From Solen grandis (Eukaryota > Mollusca > Bivalvia > Adapedonta > Solenidae), in contig CM037778.1 in the NCBI GenBank assembly GCA_021229015.1, positions 19,289,214 to 19,353,213 of the forward strand: a stretch of DNA of 64,000 nucleotides, written 5' to 3'. Both the position numbers and the translations under genes were made by a program. The stretch's first letter is position 1; each line of letters begins with the position of its first letter. The notes beneath the pieces were generated by a model. The model saw only the letters and a list, made by a program, of their open reading frames with translations. It was not told where the DNA came from and searched no databases. Shown in pieces: positions 11,716 to 23,035 of the stretch.

Positions 11716-12365
11716 AAAATCCCTGCTTCATTCACATCTACCCATTATAGTAATGACATTGTCCAAGTTTCGTAAAGACAACCGTTGAAAACATAGGACG
11801 AATTGCATTCACAATGCTGCAATATCAATCAGCTACAGAGACTAAGTTTCATGGGACATTACTTTTTCAAAATTCAATGAACTGGAAAACCGCCGATTCA
11901 TGCACATCTACCCATTATAGTAATGACATTCACCCAGTATTGAAAAGATACTGTCAGAAACGTAGGAGGAGTTGCGTTCACAAGGCTGCAATATCAATCA
12001 GCTACAGAGACTAAGTTTCAAGGGACATAACTCTTGCAAAAATCAATGAACTGGAAAATCGCCGCTTCATGCACATCTACCCATTATAGTGATGGCCTTG
12101 ACTAAGTATTAAAGATACTGTCAGAAATGTAGGAGGAGTTGCGTTCACAAGGCTGCAATATCAATCAGCTACAGAGACTAAGCTTCAAGGGATATAACTC
12201 TTGCAAAAATCAATGAACTGGAAAACCGCCGTTTCATGCACATCTACCCATTATAGTGATGACATTGACCAAGTATTCAAAAAGATACAGTTAGAAACGT
12301 AAGCGGAGTTGTGCTCACAAGGCTCACAGACGGAGAAGATGACGACAATATACGACCGCCTGCGG
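11716..12365 (+). repeat. ~168-bp tandem repeat array with GC-rich terminal hairpin
   Basis: GCTGCAATATCAATCAGCTA starts at 11816, 11985 and 12152 (spacings 169 and 167). Each copy is followed by GAACTGGAAAA and CATCTACCCATTATAGT blocks; a fourth copy is cut at about 12319. The array ends in a hairpin near 12342-12374, where ATACG and CCGC face GCGG and CGTAT. This is the usual plan of pearl-like bivalve elements: a core repeat of 150-170 bp and a structured right end. Confidence 0.6.
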
Positions 12366-12999
12366 CAGCGTATAAAATAAAGTAACTCATTATTTCACTA
12401 GATTCTCAAATTCGGGCGCGAATTTATTTTCTAGAAATTTGGTTTCGTTTATTAGCGTTCAGGTTCGCGGGAAAGGGGGCTTCTTCTATTTCATAAATTC
12501 GGCCCGCACATCTGCACATTGGGTTTCTTTGCTTGAATTCAGACACGGAAATCTTTTTCCAGAATTTTGGGTAACAATATTTTGGTAATTTGCGGCATTT
12601 ACTTGAAACATATATTTACAATGTATGGAAATACAGTTCCGATCTTCGTTATTGTGGTAGGTGTACAAGTAAAGCAAAGATTAGAATGTGTAATATTTGC
12701 ATACTATATTTAATTTTCATTAATATCTTTAATGATAAAAATAGACAATACTCCCACTATATGTAAAGATAATGAAACAATATATGTATAGATATTGCCA
12801 AAATGATACAAAATAACGAGGCCATCTCACAAAAACAAAAAACAAAAACAAAAAAACAACAACATGTTTTTAGAATGACCCCAGATCAATCCAACCTTCA
12901 CCACCATGCAAGTTTTGTTTGTACCAGATTTGCTCACAGATCTAATTCCTAACAAAAGTTATTAAGCGGAAGTAGTTGTTCCTCCTTTGTAGAAACAGC
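12366..12999. other. Unassigned sequence upstream of the LINE
   Basis: AT-rich DNA with an A/C-rich simple stretch at about 12832-12862. I see no gene or terminal repeat. The 5' untranslated part of the following LINE may begin in its last ~100 bases, but its boundary cannot be fixed from one copy. Confidence 0.35.
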
Positions 13000-13214
13000 G
13001 ACCTGAACCCGAAAAAAAACACTTCAACCATTGTGTCCCTTTGATAATGGCGGACGTGTTTTTTTCTCGCGCGTGGTGATAAAGGAAAAACACTAAAATG
13101 GGAATAGATATCAGCATATATCGGGCTCGTATTGGAACTTTTTGTATGCCGAATAAGTGCCGAAGAAATCTACATGGATATGTAGTGAGATATTCAACGG
13201 TGAGCATAAGTTTG

Positions 13215-13280
13215 AGGTTGTGTGTCCTGCTAGGACTGCTCTTGGTTGTTTCTGGAGACGTGGAACTGAATCCTGGACCG
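13215..13280 (+). other. 2A-like ribosome-skipping motif preceded by a hydrophobic leader
   Basis: Codons at 13254-13280 read GDVELNPGP, matching the D-x-E-x-N-P-G-P consensus exactly. The skip would fall between Gly60 and Pro61 of ORF1. The preceding residues 40-52 are a Leu/Val-rich stretch that looks like a signal-peptide core. 2A-like sequences are established at the N-terminus of some non-LTR retrotransposon proteins, including trypanosome L1Tc and invertebrate CR1-like elements, and some are reported to double as signal sequences. Activity here is inference. Confidence 0.85.
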
Positions 13281-13747
13281 TCTACGGGAAGAGCTAGCAA
13301 CCACCGTAGCAACCAGCGTACTCAAGGTAGGCAACCACAGTTGTCACAGCTGTCTTTTTCACAAGCTGCTGCCTCTCCGCCAAGCGAACCCAGAACCCGA
13401 CACCAGCATCAACAGCAACTTCCCCCTGACCCCCAGACCCCGTCCTGTGACAGTACAGATGTACTGAGCTATCTACGTGAGATGCGATCAGAGGTGCGAT
13501 CCGAGTTTTCGTCTATAAACAATAAAATTGATGATATAAACTCGAGCATGAACCAATTAAAGGTTGAAAATGAATCATTAAAAGAAGAAAATAAACGGTT
13601 GTGGGCTGAAATTGATGTTTTGAAGCGTAAAACTGACACTTTAGAGGGTCACTCCAGGCGGAACAATCTGCGCATTATTGGAATCGAAGGTTCTATGAAT
13701 GAATCATGGGGCGATACCGAACAAAAAGTCAGAGATTTTATCTCAAA

Positions 13748-13845
13748 TGATCTTTTTTTTTTTTTTTTTTTTTTTTTTAACCTTTATTATCCCCGTCTTC
13801 TGATGGAAGTAGGTCGGGGAACCATCCTACTCACCACCTGATCTT
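13748..13845 (-). mobile_element. Truncated poly(A) retrosequence nested in LINE ORF1
   Basis: TGATCTT occurs at 13748-13754 and 13839-13845, flanking 84 bp. On the minus strand the insert ends with an AATAAA signal and about 24-26 A residues (poly(T) at 13753-13778 on the plus strand). That is the signature of a 5'-truncated, target-primed retrotransposition. The source is not the host LINE, which has a 7-bp repeat tail; I do not recognise the source family. Confidence 0.8.
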
Positions 13846-14358
13846 AATATGCCAGAATTGAAGGATGTTGGAATTGAACGTGCACATCGTACTAAATCAC
13901 CAAATCCAAACAAATGTGCAATTGTTGTCAAATTTTCAAGGTTCAAGGACAAAGACTGTATCTTACACAAGGCCAAACGTGTTTTGGACACGACAGGTGG
14001 TTCTACACGACGTGTGCACGAGGATTTCACGGACCGTGTTAGACGCCATAGGCGAGAGCTGGGCAGACGACTCGTGCAGGCGAGGGAGAACGGCCAATAC
14101 GCTTCGATGACCTATGATAAACTTATCATTGAAAATACCGTTTACGGGTACGACGATGAAGCAAATGACACTTACGTCATAGGCCAGGCACGAGGAAATC
14201 CGGGAACGAGATATCACCAGAGACGGCAACACGGACGTGGTGGCGAGGAACAACAAAGACAGAGTGGCGTCCACGAGAACGAGACATCTGACTAGGACAT
14301 TGGCCAAGCCCGAAAAAATGAACTTACCACATCTTATTTGTATAAGCGTTTAAACATT

Positions 14359-17300
14359 ATGACATGGAACATTGCAGGTTTAAATAAATACAGAAATGAC
14401 AGAACATTGATTAATTATTTAGAGGGGTTTGATGTTATTGGTCTGATAGAAACTTGGAGTAATGCTTTTGGCGAGTTTGACATGTTTATGCAAGGTTTTT
14501 TACATTTTGATTTTGTAAGAAAAAAGAAGAACAACGCAATTAGAAATAGTGGCGGAATTAGTGTTTTTGTAAAAGAGGAACACGTGACTTCAAATTTAAT
14601 TTCACGAATCAAGAGTGATTATACTGAATGTATTGTTCTATTATTGAAAGGTAGTTTGTTCAACTGTATGCAAGATATTATATTGTATATAACATATATT
14701 TCCCCAGAAGGATCCCCGATTTATCAAAACGATATTAATAAAATGGATTTCACTTTATTAGATGAACACATGTTAAATCTCAAGCATGAATATCCTGATT
14801 GCTATTTCTATCTGGCTGGTGATTTTAATGCTAGAACCAAAGATTTTTACGACTACATAACAGATGATAACTTAGACTTTTTGTATCATGAAACAGTTGA
14901 TTACAGTGGGGACTATTTTCATTTGCATAGAAACAATAAAGATAATAACAGGTATAATAATTTTGGTAAACTCTTAGTTGAATTTTGTTGTACACATAAT
15001 GTACATATACTTAATGGCAGGTGTGGTGAAGATAAATCTGGTAATTATACATGTATGGCTAACGACGGTCTCAGCGTTGTAGATTATCATGTAGCCTCGT
15101 CAGAGTTATTTCCCTTTATAACTAAATTCTGCATTGAATTACGTGGTGAATCGGATCATTTTCCAGTTTTATCTGAAATTTCGTTTGAAATTGGTATTGA
15201 ACCAAATGTAAACGATGAACAACCTGACATTATATACATTGATAAGTACAAGTGGAAAGACCACCTTAAGGATACATTCTTAGATATCTTTAATACAAAT
15301 ATAGACAGAGCTAGAGATAATATATTACAAAATGCTGAAACAAATATTAACCAGTGTCTCTCATCTATTATAGATGTTTATCATAGGTCTGCTATATATA
15401 GTCAAATGTTTGCTGTTAGTAAAAACAAGTCGGGGAATAGCCAACCACCATGGTGGGATGAGGAATGTCAGCGTAATAAGAAACATAAATATTCTCTGCT
15501 AAGACGTTTCAGATTTACAAATAATTTACAAGATTATGAGTTGTATAAAACAGCCAAAAAAGATTTCAAAGACATATGTCATAATAAAAAAATGACACAT
15601 CAGTCTGAATGCAGGGAGAAACTTGTACATGCAAGAAATAATCCAAAGTCGTTTTGGTCTTTAGTAAAGTATCAGACATCACAAAGATATGTAACGTCTA
15701 ATATAACGTCAATGTCATGGTTGAATTATTTTGAGCAACTGTTGTATAAACCTAATCAGAATCCATTATCAGAACTAAATATGAATAATTATCAGACTGA
15801 TGAAACCGCAGATCAAATTCTTAACTGCTATATTTCGGACGATGAAATTACCAAATCTATTCTAAGTCTAAAATCAGGTAAAGCTCAAGGAAAAGACGGT
15901 ATTAGTGCCGAGTTTTATATAAATACCTGTCACAGCATAATACCTATTAAGCATTTTGTTTAATCGAATACTTTTAACCGGAGAGTTTCCGGATGCATGG
16001 GGTCAAAGCATAATTGTCCCATTGCATAAATCTGGTGACAGGAACGACCCTTCAAATTACAGAGGAATCTCACTTATTGACGTCATATATAAAATATTCT
16101 CAAAGATAGTCACGGATAGATTAAATAAGTGGGCAACTGATTGTAATAAAGTCAATGAAGCACAAGCAGGTTTTAGATCAGGGTACTCGGGAGTTGATAA
16201 TATGTTTTCACTTCAAGCTATGATTCAAAAGTATATCTCAAGACCCAACGGGAGATTTTATGTGTTGTATATTGATTTTAAGAAAGCATTTGATTCACTT
16301 GTACATTATAAAATTTTCGAAAATATTTTAAGTAAAGGCGCAAACGGAAAACTAACAAATATGTTGATATCAATGTATTCTAAATTAGAAAATTACATCA
16401 AAATGCCAAGACATTCTTTAAACGACCAACCTTATGAAAATAGGCGGGAAAATACATCACGTGACCATATCATTGGGCCAATCAACTGTAACATTGGCAC
16501 AAGGCAAGGTGACGTCAGTTCCCCAATAATCTTTACACTTTACATAAATGACTTGATTGCACGATTACGACAAACTTGTAGCGGTATTTTTATCACTTCT
16601 GATATACCAGATATTTTATGCCTACTTTTTGCAGACGATGTCGCCTCCGTAGCCGATACAGTTAATAACTGACAGCAACAATTAAATGCATTGTCAGAAT
16701 TTTGCAATTGTTCAGAAATGTCTGTTAACATAAATAAAACAGAAATAATCGTATTTAGAAATGGAGGCCCCTTACGAAACTCGGAGCACTGGACATTCAA
16801 TGGCAAGACCGTAAACGTAACATCTATATACAAGTACATGGGGCTCTTATTTACGTCAAAACTAACATGGACTGCTGCTAAATGCAGGTTAGCATCACAA
16901 GCTAGGAAAGCTATTTTCGCTATTAGACGTTATCAATTGCCATTTGGTCAATTTTCACACCAAGATATGTTTAAATTGTTTGATTCAATGGTTGTACCTA
17001 TATTGACGTACGGGGCGGAAATATGGGGTCATTCATATTCATTAGAGATTGAAAAGTACAAATTGAATTTTGTAGATATTTTCTGGGAGTTAACACTTCA
17101 GTGAATAATTGCATGGTACTTGGTGAATGTGGGCGGCTGCCCTTATGTACTACGTATTACACTAAATGTATTAATATTGGGGTAAACTTTTGCAAACCAA
17201 ATATCCTAGATGTTGTTATGTTATGCTTAATTTACAGGATAATATTGGTAGAAAAAACTGGGTTACAAATGTGCGCGAGCTTTTATTTAAATATGGTTAT

Positions 17301-17818
17301 GGTTATGTCTGGATTTGTCAAGATGTTGGTGATTTGAACATGTTTTGCTCATCGTTCAAGCAGCGAATATGCGATTGTATGAAACAAACCTGGTTTGAGG
17401 ATATCCGAGCTTCATCTAGATGTGATACATACAGTACATTTAAAACTTTACTTAATGTTGAACGATATTTAACCATTGATCTTCCCTTTTTTGTACGAAA
17501 ATCATAAGCGCGCTTTAGATGTTCGAATCATAGGTTAAACATCGAACTGGGGAGACGCTATAATATTGAGAGACATGATAGAATATGTTTGTATTGTTTT
17601 ATTCACAGTAACCGTTTAATTATAGAAAACGAATACCATGCGTTTTTTGTTTGCCCAAAATTTTCAAATATAAGACAGCAATATTTATTTAACTGGTACA
17701 CTGGGGATTGGACGTAATGCATTTTGCGAATCTAATGAAAACTGACCACTATATTACTGTAAAGCGAATAGCATTGTATGTCACACAACTTATGAGAAAT
17801 ATTGATAATGTTATGTAG
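14359..17818 (+). pseudogene. LINE ORF2 (APE endonuclease - reverse transcriptase), multiply broken
   Basis: It encodes the nicking endonuclease and reverse transcriptase of target-primed integration. Numbering from ATG 14359, the start is MTWNIAGLN, with catalytic-type Glu31 (LIETW), GDFNA at 154-158 and SDHFPV from 265. The RT region begins about 15850 (GKAQGKDGISAEFY) and continues after a frameshift near 15955 with GFRSGYSGVDNMFS, YIDFKKAFDS, GTRQGDVSSP and FADD. A TGA at 16670-16672 interrupts the frame just after. Further frameshifts lie near 17070-17190, and a stop is at about 17505. The C-terminal C-x2-C...H-x4-C finger (about 17584-17665) and the final residues to TAG 17816-17818 survive in other frames. 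The first in-frame ATG was chosen because it sits at the conserved T-W-N start. Confidence 0.9.
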
Positions 17819-17929
17819 TCTTCATGTATTTCAGCATTGGTAAATTGTTTACGACACAACTAGTTGTTTATTATTATGTTACTAAATTTGTATTTTGGGC
17901 CTTGGGCCTTGTATTACGTGAAAATAAAC

Positions 17930-17956
17930 TTGTATCTTGTATCTTGTATCTTGTAT
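17930..17956 (+). repeat. LINE 3' tail, (TTGTATC)n
   Basis: Four copies of a 7-bp unit (the last is TTGTATT) follow AAAATAAAC and end the LINE. Short tandem tails in place of poly(A) are usual for CR1/L2-like elements. I could not find a matching 5' target duplication. Confidence 0.75.
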
Positions 17957-18210
17957 TCCACTGCATGTAGGCTGTCCTATGTGCCACATCTGGTCGCATT
18001 CTGTCATTCCTATCACAAGTTGTTAAGTGGAAACATGTATTTTTCTATTTTTGGCAACAGTGGCCTTGACTTGATTGACACTAAAACAACTCTCAACCTT
18101 CCCCTTTCAATGCAGTATACCAATCGTCACAATATTGCAGTATCAAGTTCCTAATAAATAGTTACTGAATAGGAACCAAGTACATGTATACCAAGACGCT
18201 TACATTGACC
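17957..18210. repeat. Degenerate pearl-like repeat remnant
   Basis: CAAGTTGTTAAGTGGAAAC, GGCAACAGTGGCCTTGACTT and a GACACTAAAAC block match from memory a very common bivalve core repeat (GTGACCTTGACCTTTGACC type). Only one degenerate unit is visible, next to the LINE tail. Confidence 0.4.
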
Positions 18211-19375
18211 TGATTGGTAAAAAAATAACCACAACTTCCTCTCCAAGCAAGCAAACTGTGTTTAAATTTCGCATATTATCATTACTAACTCATTTCTAGT
18301 TTTAGTAATAATGACACTGACGAATCATTCAAAACCTCACATATAATCTCATTGCTTACATTTGTAACAGTGACAATGATAATATTCACAACAAGAAATA
18401 TCTTTAAAAACGATACTCGGCCGTGGTAACCAGCTTGATGATTAGTGTCTGAATGGTTTAACATTTAATAGATTTTGTTTTTGGTTTAGTGCAGTTCTTT
18501 GAAATACCACGGATACAAATAATTTAAACAATCTTGGTAGACACTCTTACAGCCTTAAATCATCTGCGCATTAGACTTCGTTTCGCGGGCTACAGAACGA
18601 AACCGGATGTTACGTTTTTGTTAAATATAGGATATGTCAGGGTCGAAAAATCAATTCCGAAATCTATGTGTTTCCTATTTTTTGCGTTCTACTCTTGCAG
18701 TTTACCCTAAAAAGGTGCAGTGTCTTACTATTCGGGACAAATCGTTCGCAGGGGAAGAAAACTTCAACTTTTAAAACAAACAGAGACCTAAAGAACTCGT
18801 TTCCGCAACTCCTTTTTTTTTTCTTTTGACTAATTTTTCAATTATCACTGGGAATTCAACAAAGTATATAATAACCAATGAAAAGCCTAATTTTATTCCG
18901 CTTCATTACTGTGTGTTTCACAGGAAGTCAAGGTGAAAATTAACGTCCTAACGGCCGAAGAAGGTTAAATCAAAACCTCGCATATTATGTCATAGTTAAC
19001 AAAGTTTTATTTCCCGTAACAGTGACATTGACAAAATAATCATTCTAAAAACTTGATTGTAATCACATTGCTAACACACTTCTATTTTTCGTAATAGGGA
19101 CATTGACAATATTGACGAAAAGCATCATTCAAAACCTCGCATATAATCTCATCGCTAACTCATTTCTAGTTTTAGTAATAGTGACATTGACAATATTGAC
19201 GAAAAGAATCATCCAAAACCTTGATTATATTCACCATGCTTACACATTTATTTTATTTTTTTTCAACATTTTTTTCAATATTGACGAAAATAATCATTTA
19301 AAACCTCCCTCTCTAAGCAAACTACTCTCAATTCTGTCAAAAGTTGCTGAGCGGAAACCAAGGTAACGAAATGAC
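18211..19375 (+). repeat. Degenerate ~84-bp tandem repeats
   Basis: AAAACCTCGCATATAATCTC-like starts occur at 18972, 19047, 19131, 19215 and about 19300 (spacings 75, 84, 84, 85). Each is followed by TTTTAGTAATAGTGACATTG and a GACGAAAA block. Weaker copies lie at 18256-18410. The stretch 18420-18960 between them has no repeat or gene that I recognise. TTGCTGAGCGGAAACC at 19344 matches the family at 18020. Confidence 0.5.
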
Positions 19376-20565
19376 ATACGGCTAAAAAAATCTTTGAAAA
19401 TTATGACTTTTCATTTCATCTGTTTAACAGATCAGGTACTATATAAGATTAGTAATTGTCTTTGCTGAAGCAATGAATTCAGCACAGGGAAATAATATTT
19501 TATGTACCATAAAGATCATGTCATTTTGTTTGCAAGATGCGGTGTCATCTTAAGAAATTATTCAAAACAATAAGTAGTATTATTGTACAGTAAAAGAATA
19601 GAGAAAAAGTATAGAACACATATTTAAGAACACATTATTAAAACACAGAAGGCTGGTAGCCATAATCTTTTATAATCGGATATTCTTGAACTTGGCATAG
19701 GTGATAAAGATCTAGTAAAATATCAATAAGAACAATTTTGCGTAAGATCATATTGTAATTATTTGCAACAAAGTCCATCTTAAAAAAGACCTGCATCGAT
19801 CAAAAGTGACTATATACTTAAGTATAGCATAAAGCTGATTTGAATTATATGGTGTTTGAAGAAACAATTTTAAGATAATAAGTATATATTTAAATTTCAA
19901 TTTGAAAAAAAAAATATATATAATTTTGCATTTTAAATATTGTAAGCTAAACTAACCCACCTTTTAAAAGCAAGATGTACATAAGTGTAAAGGTTTCTGT
20001 TAATACAGTTATTTCACTACCATTGCATGCAAATATTTCAAAATTACATGGTATTCAAACAGTTTTACGATATTTTTTTCTAAGGTTTTTATTAAGGCTC
20101 AGTTATCTGCATTATGGTTCAAATTGCATCATCAAAGTTACGAAGTGAAAGTTCTGCGGCTACAGTAACATCTTTAGGATAAATGCCGTCCATTATACGT
20201 GATCATTGTAGAATTAACTAAACAAAAACAAAAAAGTAAAAAATAAAAAAAATAAAAAAAAACACGACGCTACGACGCTTTCGTAACGTAACTTTGATAA
20301 ACATAAAAAATAAAAATTTAAAAATTATCGGCTTTATAAAAATAACAATTACTAAATATTAAAAGAAAAAACTAAATACATGTATAAAAATTACATAAAT
20401 AAAACTCATCACCATTTGAATGGCTCAATTATGTAAAAGGACGTCACGCAAACGGCAGCTTGCTGAGCTAAATATTTCACAGCTGTCCTCTTCAGCTTAA
20501 CAATGTCGTACTTTGATTCAACAAACTAACATCGTAACGGTGTGTCCATAACAGTATATACAACA
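19376..20565. other. AT-rich sequence without recognised features
   Basis: No gene, repeat boundary or RNA is visible. A short A-rich stretch lies near 20220-20270. Confidence 0.4.
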
Positions 20566-21380
20566 AACAAGAGCTGTCAGAGGACAACACGCTCGACTAT
20601 TCAAAATGCTTGTTGGTAAATCAAATGAAGTCTATTTCAATTCTTGCCCTTCATATACCCTGTATATAATGATAGTCAAAAATGATATACTTTGATAGTC
20701 TAATACCCCTAAGTAGGTTTATGGAGTCTAAAATCAATCCCATGCCAAAAAGTGGCTCTAATGTGCATTATATTCAGTCAAAAACTATCTGCCACTATAT
20801 GATATCATTGAACATATTAAAGAAGTTTCAAAACATATCCATGTCTGGTTACTGAAATATAAACATGAAAATTTCTAAGTTAAAAGGGGGCCATAATTTG
20901 TAATATATTCCATCAAGTGTTATCTTCCTTGTTAGTATGATACCCCTAAAAATATCTTTGCATGCAAAACTTTAACCAAAATGTCTAAGTTATAAAGAGG
21001 CCATAACTTGTAATTAATTCCATCGAGAGTTATCTACCTTGATAGTATAATACCCCTAAACGTATTAAAAAATAGTTCAAATTAATCGCATGCCTGGATA
21101 TAAGCATGAAAGTACGTTGTATGCAAAACTTTAACCAAAACTTCTAAGATAAAAAGGGGCCATAATTTGCAATATATTCCATCAAAAGTTATCAACCTTG
21201 GTTTTCTTATGCCTCAAAACATATTCATAAACTTTCAAGTCAATACCATAATGGTTATTGAGATATAAGGTTGATAGTAACTTGCATGCAAAACTTTATC
21301 CAAATGCTGTAACGCCAACGCCGACGCAAGGGCGACTACAACAGCTCTCATATTCTTCAAAAGTCGAGCTAAAAAACGAT
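20566..21380 (+). mobile_element. Pearl-like element with AGAGCTGT/ACAGCTCT ends
   Basis: The left end has AGAGCTGTCAGAGGACAACA followed by GCTCGACTATTC; the right end has ACAGCTCT (about 21340) and GTCGAGCTAAAA. The ends form 8-bp inverted repeats. Between them a degenerate core repeats (CCATAATTTGTAATATATTC near 20891, 21001 and 21161; earlier weaker copies), each with TACCCCTAAA. GCCAACGCCGACGCAAGG precedes the right end. From memory this is a widespread mollusc non-autonomous element. Confidence 0.6.
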
Positions 21381-21809
21381 AGGAGAAAACATCCTCTATC
21401 AGTTGCATAGCTAAAATACTATAATGATACAAAATGACACCACAGCGTAAATAGTGTTGCTTTACCAACGCGTCATTCAAATAATAAAAATCACATAAAA
21501 GTTTTACCGGTGTTTGTATTTTTAAAAATACAGTATGTCTTCAAAACGACGGATCTGCTGTAAATACTTATTTAGCACAACAATATTAAATATCACGGGT
21601 AGTTGTAGTTACCGACGATTAGTAGTTAAAGCCCCATTACATTCATAGTGATACAATTTTCACGAAAAAAAAGGAAAAAGAAAATATAAAATAACATTGT
21701 AGACTAGCACAAATGGTACATAATGTGCAAATATCTGCTGTATAAAATAACTGTTAAACGCATTGAAAATGCTGATCAAATTACACAATTTGATATTTTG
21801 GATAGATAT
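21381..21809. other. Unassigned AT-rich sequence
   Basis: No repeat, gene or RNA recognised. Confidence 0.4.
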
Positions 21810-21821
21810 CAAAATACTCTC

Positions 21822-22073
21822 GGGGCCGCCGTGGCCGAGCGGTTACAGTCGTGGACTACAAATCTCTCAGCCCCTCACCGCTGTGGGTTCGAATCCTGGT
21901 AGGGACTTCGGATTTTTTCATGTGAGGGAGCCTTCCAGCTGGCTTGCGGTAAGTCGGTGGTTCTACCCGGGTACCTCTGTGTACTCGGGGTCTTCCTTCA
22001 CCTGTAATTAGCTGGACGTCTCTATATGATTGAAATACTATCGCAGCGAAGGTAAACCCCAATACAACAACAA
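21822..22073 (+). mobile_element. Full-length tRNA-derived SINE (SINE-2) with 12-bp target duplication
   Basis: The tRNA-like head has A-box-like GTGGCCGAGCGG (about 21832) and B box GGTTCGAATCC (about 21887). The body has a GGAGCCTTCCAGCTGGCTTG block, TAATTAGCTGGACGTC and GGTAAACCCCAATA, and the tail is (CAA)n. CAAAATACTCTC flanks it at 21810-21821 and 22074-22085. Truncated relatives lie at 39636-39868 (minus) and 53159-53311 (plus). The perfect duplication suggests a fairly young insertion. Confidence 0.88.
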
Positions 22074-22085
22074 CAAAATACTCTC

Positions 22086-22327
22086 ATTGTTTACATCTTG
22101 CATATTCCCGAAGACTGTCTGAGATTGGAAATTATTTTTATTTGAAAAGCCGTCACCAAATCACAATTTGTTAATCTGCTACGTCATCAATTTATGCACT
22201 CGTGATTTGTTTACGGAGACAAACGGAAGGCCTATGTTAAACGTTAGAAAATTGACGAAGATATGCGGAATATGCGAATTAGGTATCTTTGTTTGTTGTT
22301 GTTTTTTTTTTTTGGGGGGGGGGGGGG
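22086..22327. other. Unassigned sequence ending in T12-G14 homopolymers
   Basis: No gene is credible here. T runs at 22302-22313 and G at 22314-22327 abut the SINE-1 tail fragment, where a (TTTG)n tail would be expected in this orientation, so the homopolymers may be a decayed or mis-called tail. Confidence 0.4.
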
Positions 22328-23035
22328 TTAACGTCCCACCGACAGTATCAATTTCAAAGCAGATTTATCGTTCGTTTTCTCACATAACATCTCTGCAATA
22401 GGCTCAATAACAAGAATCTTGTCAAAATAGAAAACACTCATTTAACGCGGATTTAAGTGTATTTTACGGATCAAAAGTATAGAAACATTGAATAAATACT
22501 TTTTGAATCATCATAAAACGTGTGTAAAATATTAACTTCAGTATTATCGGAACTATTTTCTGCCTTATTTCGCCGATGGGAAGAATCCGCAAACGGTCGT
22601 CTGAAATGTAAATATTTACAGATTCAGCCGGATATCGTAATTTAAAGCCAGCTTTTTATTTTCATAATTTGTAATTTTAATGACCATTTCGATCAGGAAA
22701 AAAATATTTGAACAACGGTCTGGATGACGTCATATATTTTGAACTACTTTCTGAGCCCACCACAGAGGTGAATGTAATGTAAGCCGATGTGTAAGAGAGT
22801 GCTACAGTAATTCAGTCATTTGGAGACGATTTCTACTTGAGACAGATGTAGTGATGTCACGCCGTAGACATGCGGCATGATACCACACCAAGTCACATTA
22901 TCCTGACACCGGGTCAACCAGTCCTGGAACAACCTTTATATGCTAAGCGCCAAACAAGGGAGCTATACCAGCTACACGTCTTTGGTATGTCGCGGCCTGG
23001 ATCGAACCCACTACTTCACGTTCCCTAGGCGGACA
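22328..23035 (-). mobile_element. SINE-1 copy split by a 456-bp insertion
   Basis: On the minus strand the 3' part of SINE-1 (TACTGTCGGTGGGACGTTAA) lies at 22328-22347. The rest (from CTGAATTACTGT through the B box GGGTTCGATCC) lies at 22804-23035, truncated at its tRNA-like 5' end by roughly 25 bp. ACAGTA is present on both sides of the break (22342-22347 and 22804-22809). The 456 bp between have no recognised ends, but the split and 6-bp duplication point to a later insertion. Confidence 0.6.

Larger units (their letters stand above)
13098..14295 (+). pseudogene. LINE ORF1 (2A-like leader, coiled coil, L1-type RNA-binding domain), insertion-disrupted
   Basis: ORF1 proteins bind the element's own RNA. 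The first part (13098-13754, 219 codons) has a basic N-terminus, a hydrophobic run (residues 40-52) and a 2A-like motif GDVELNPGP (residues 53-61). A Pro/Gln/Ser-rich linker (to about 120) and a charged heptad-rich coiled coil (about 121-185) follow. SRRNNLRIIGI (from about 186) is the typical start of the L1 ORF1-type RNA-recognition fold. The second part (13846-14295, 149 residues plus stop) has IERAHR and FTDRVRRHRRELG, typical of the end of that fold and its C-terminal domain. The two parts are in different frames and are separated by an 84-bp insertion; without it and one copy of the target duplication the frame is continuous (about 368 residues). ATG 13098 keeps the entire leader; ATG 13146 is an alternative. 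Confidence 0.85.
13000..17956 (+). mobile_element. CR1/L2-like non-LTR retrotransposon, decayed
   Basis: The order is a 5' region, ORF1 (13098-14295, interrupted), a ~60-bp spacer, ORF2 (14359-17818, broken) with an APE-type endonuclease and reverse transcriptase, a short 3' region and a tail of 7-bp repeats rather than poly(A). Repeated tails, the APE endonuclease and an FADD-type RT core fit the Jockey superfamily (CR1, L2 and relatives). I cannot decide the exact clade without a tree. The element is dead: ORF1 holds an insertion and ORF2 has several frameshifts and an in-frame stop. The left boundary is approximate. Confidence 0.85.

Noticed and set aside
13254..13280. Integrated picorna-like virus, suggested by the 2A motif
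   Set aside because: The surrounding protein is an L1-type ORF1 followed by APE endonuclease and reverse transcriptase; 2A-like motifs are known in such elements.
13963..14307. Antisense open frame of 114 codons over ORF1
   Set aside because: Shadow of the retrotransposon ORF; no independent motif.
21826..21895. Possible tRNA gene
   Set aside because: Same reasoning: head of SINE-2, continuous with the SINE body and (CAA)n tail.
22314..22327. G14 run as a regulatory G-quadruplex
   Set aside because: It is a single homopolymer next to a T run at a SINE tail. It is more likely a decayed or mis-called tail, and there is no gene nearby.
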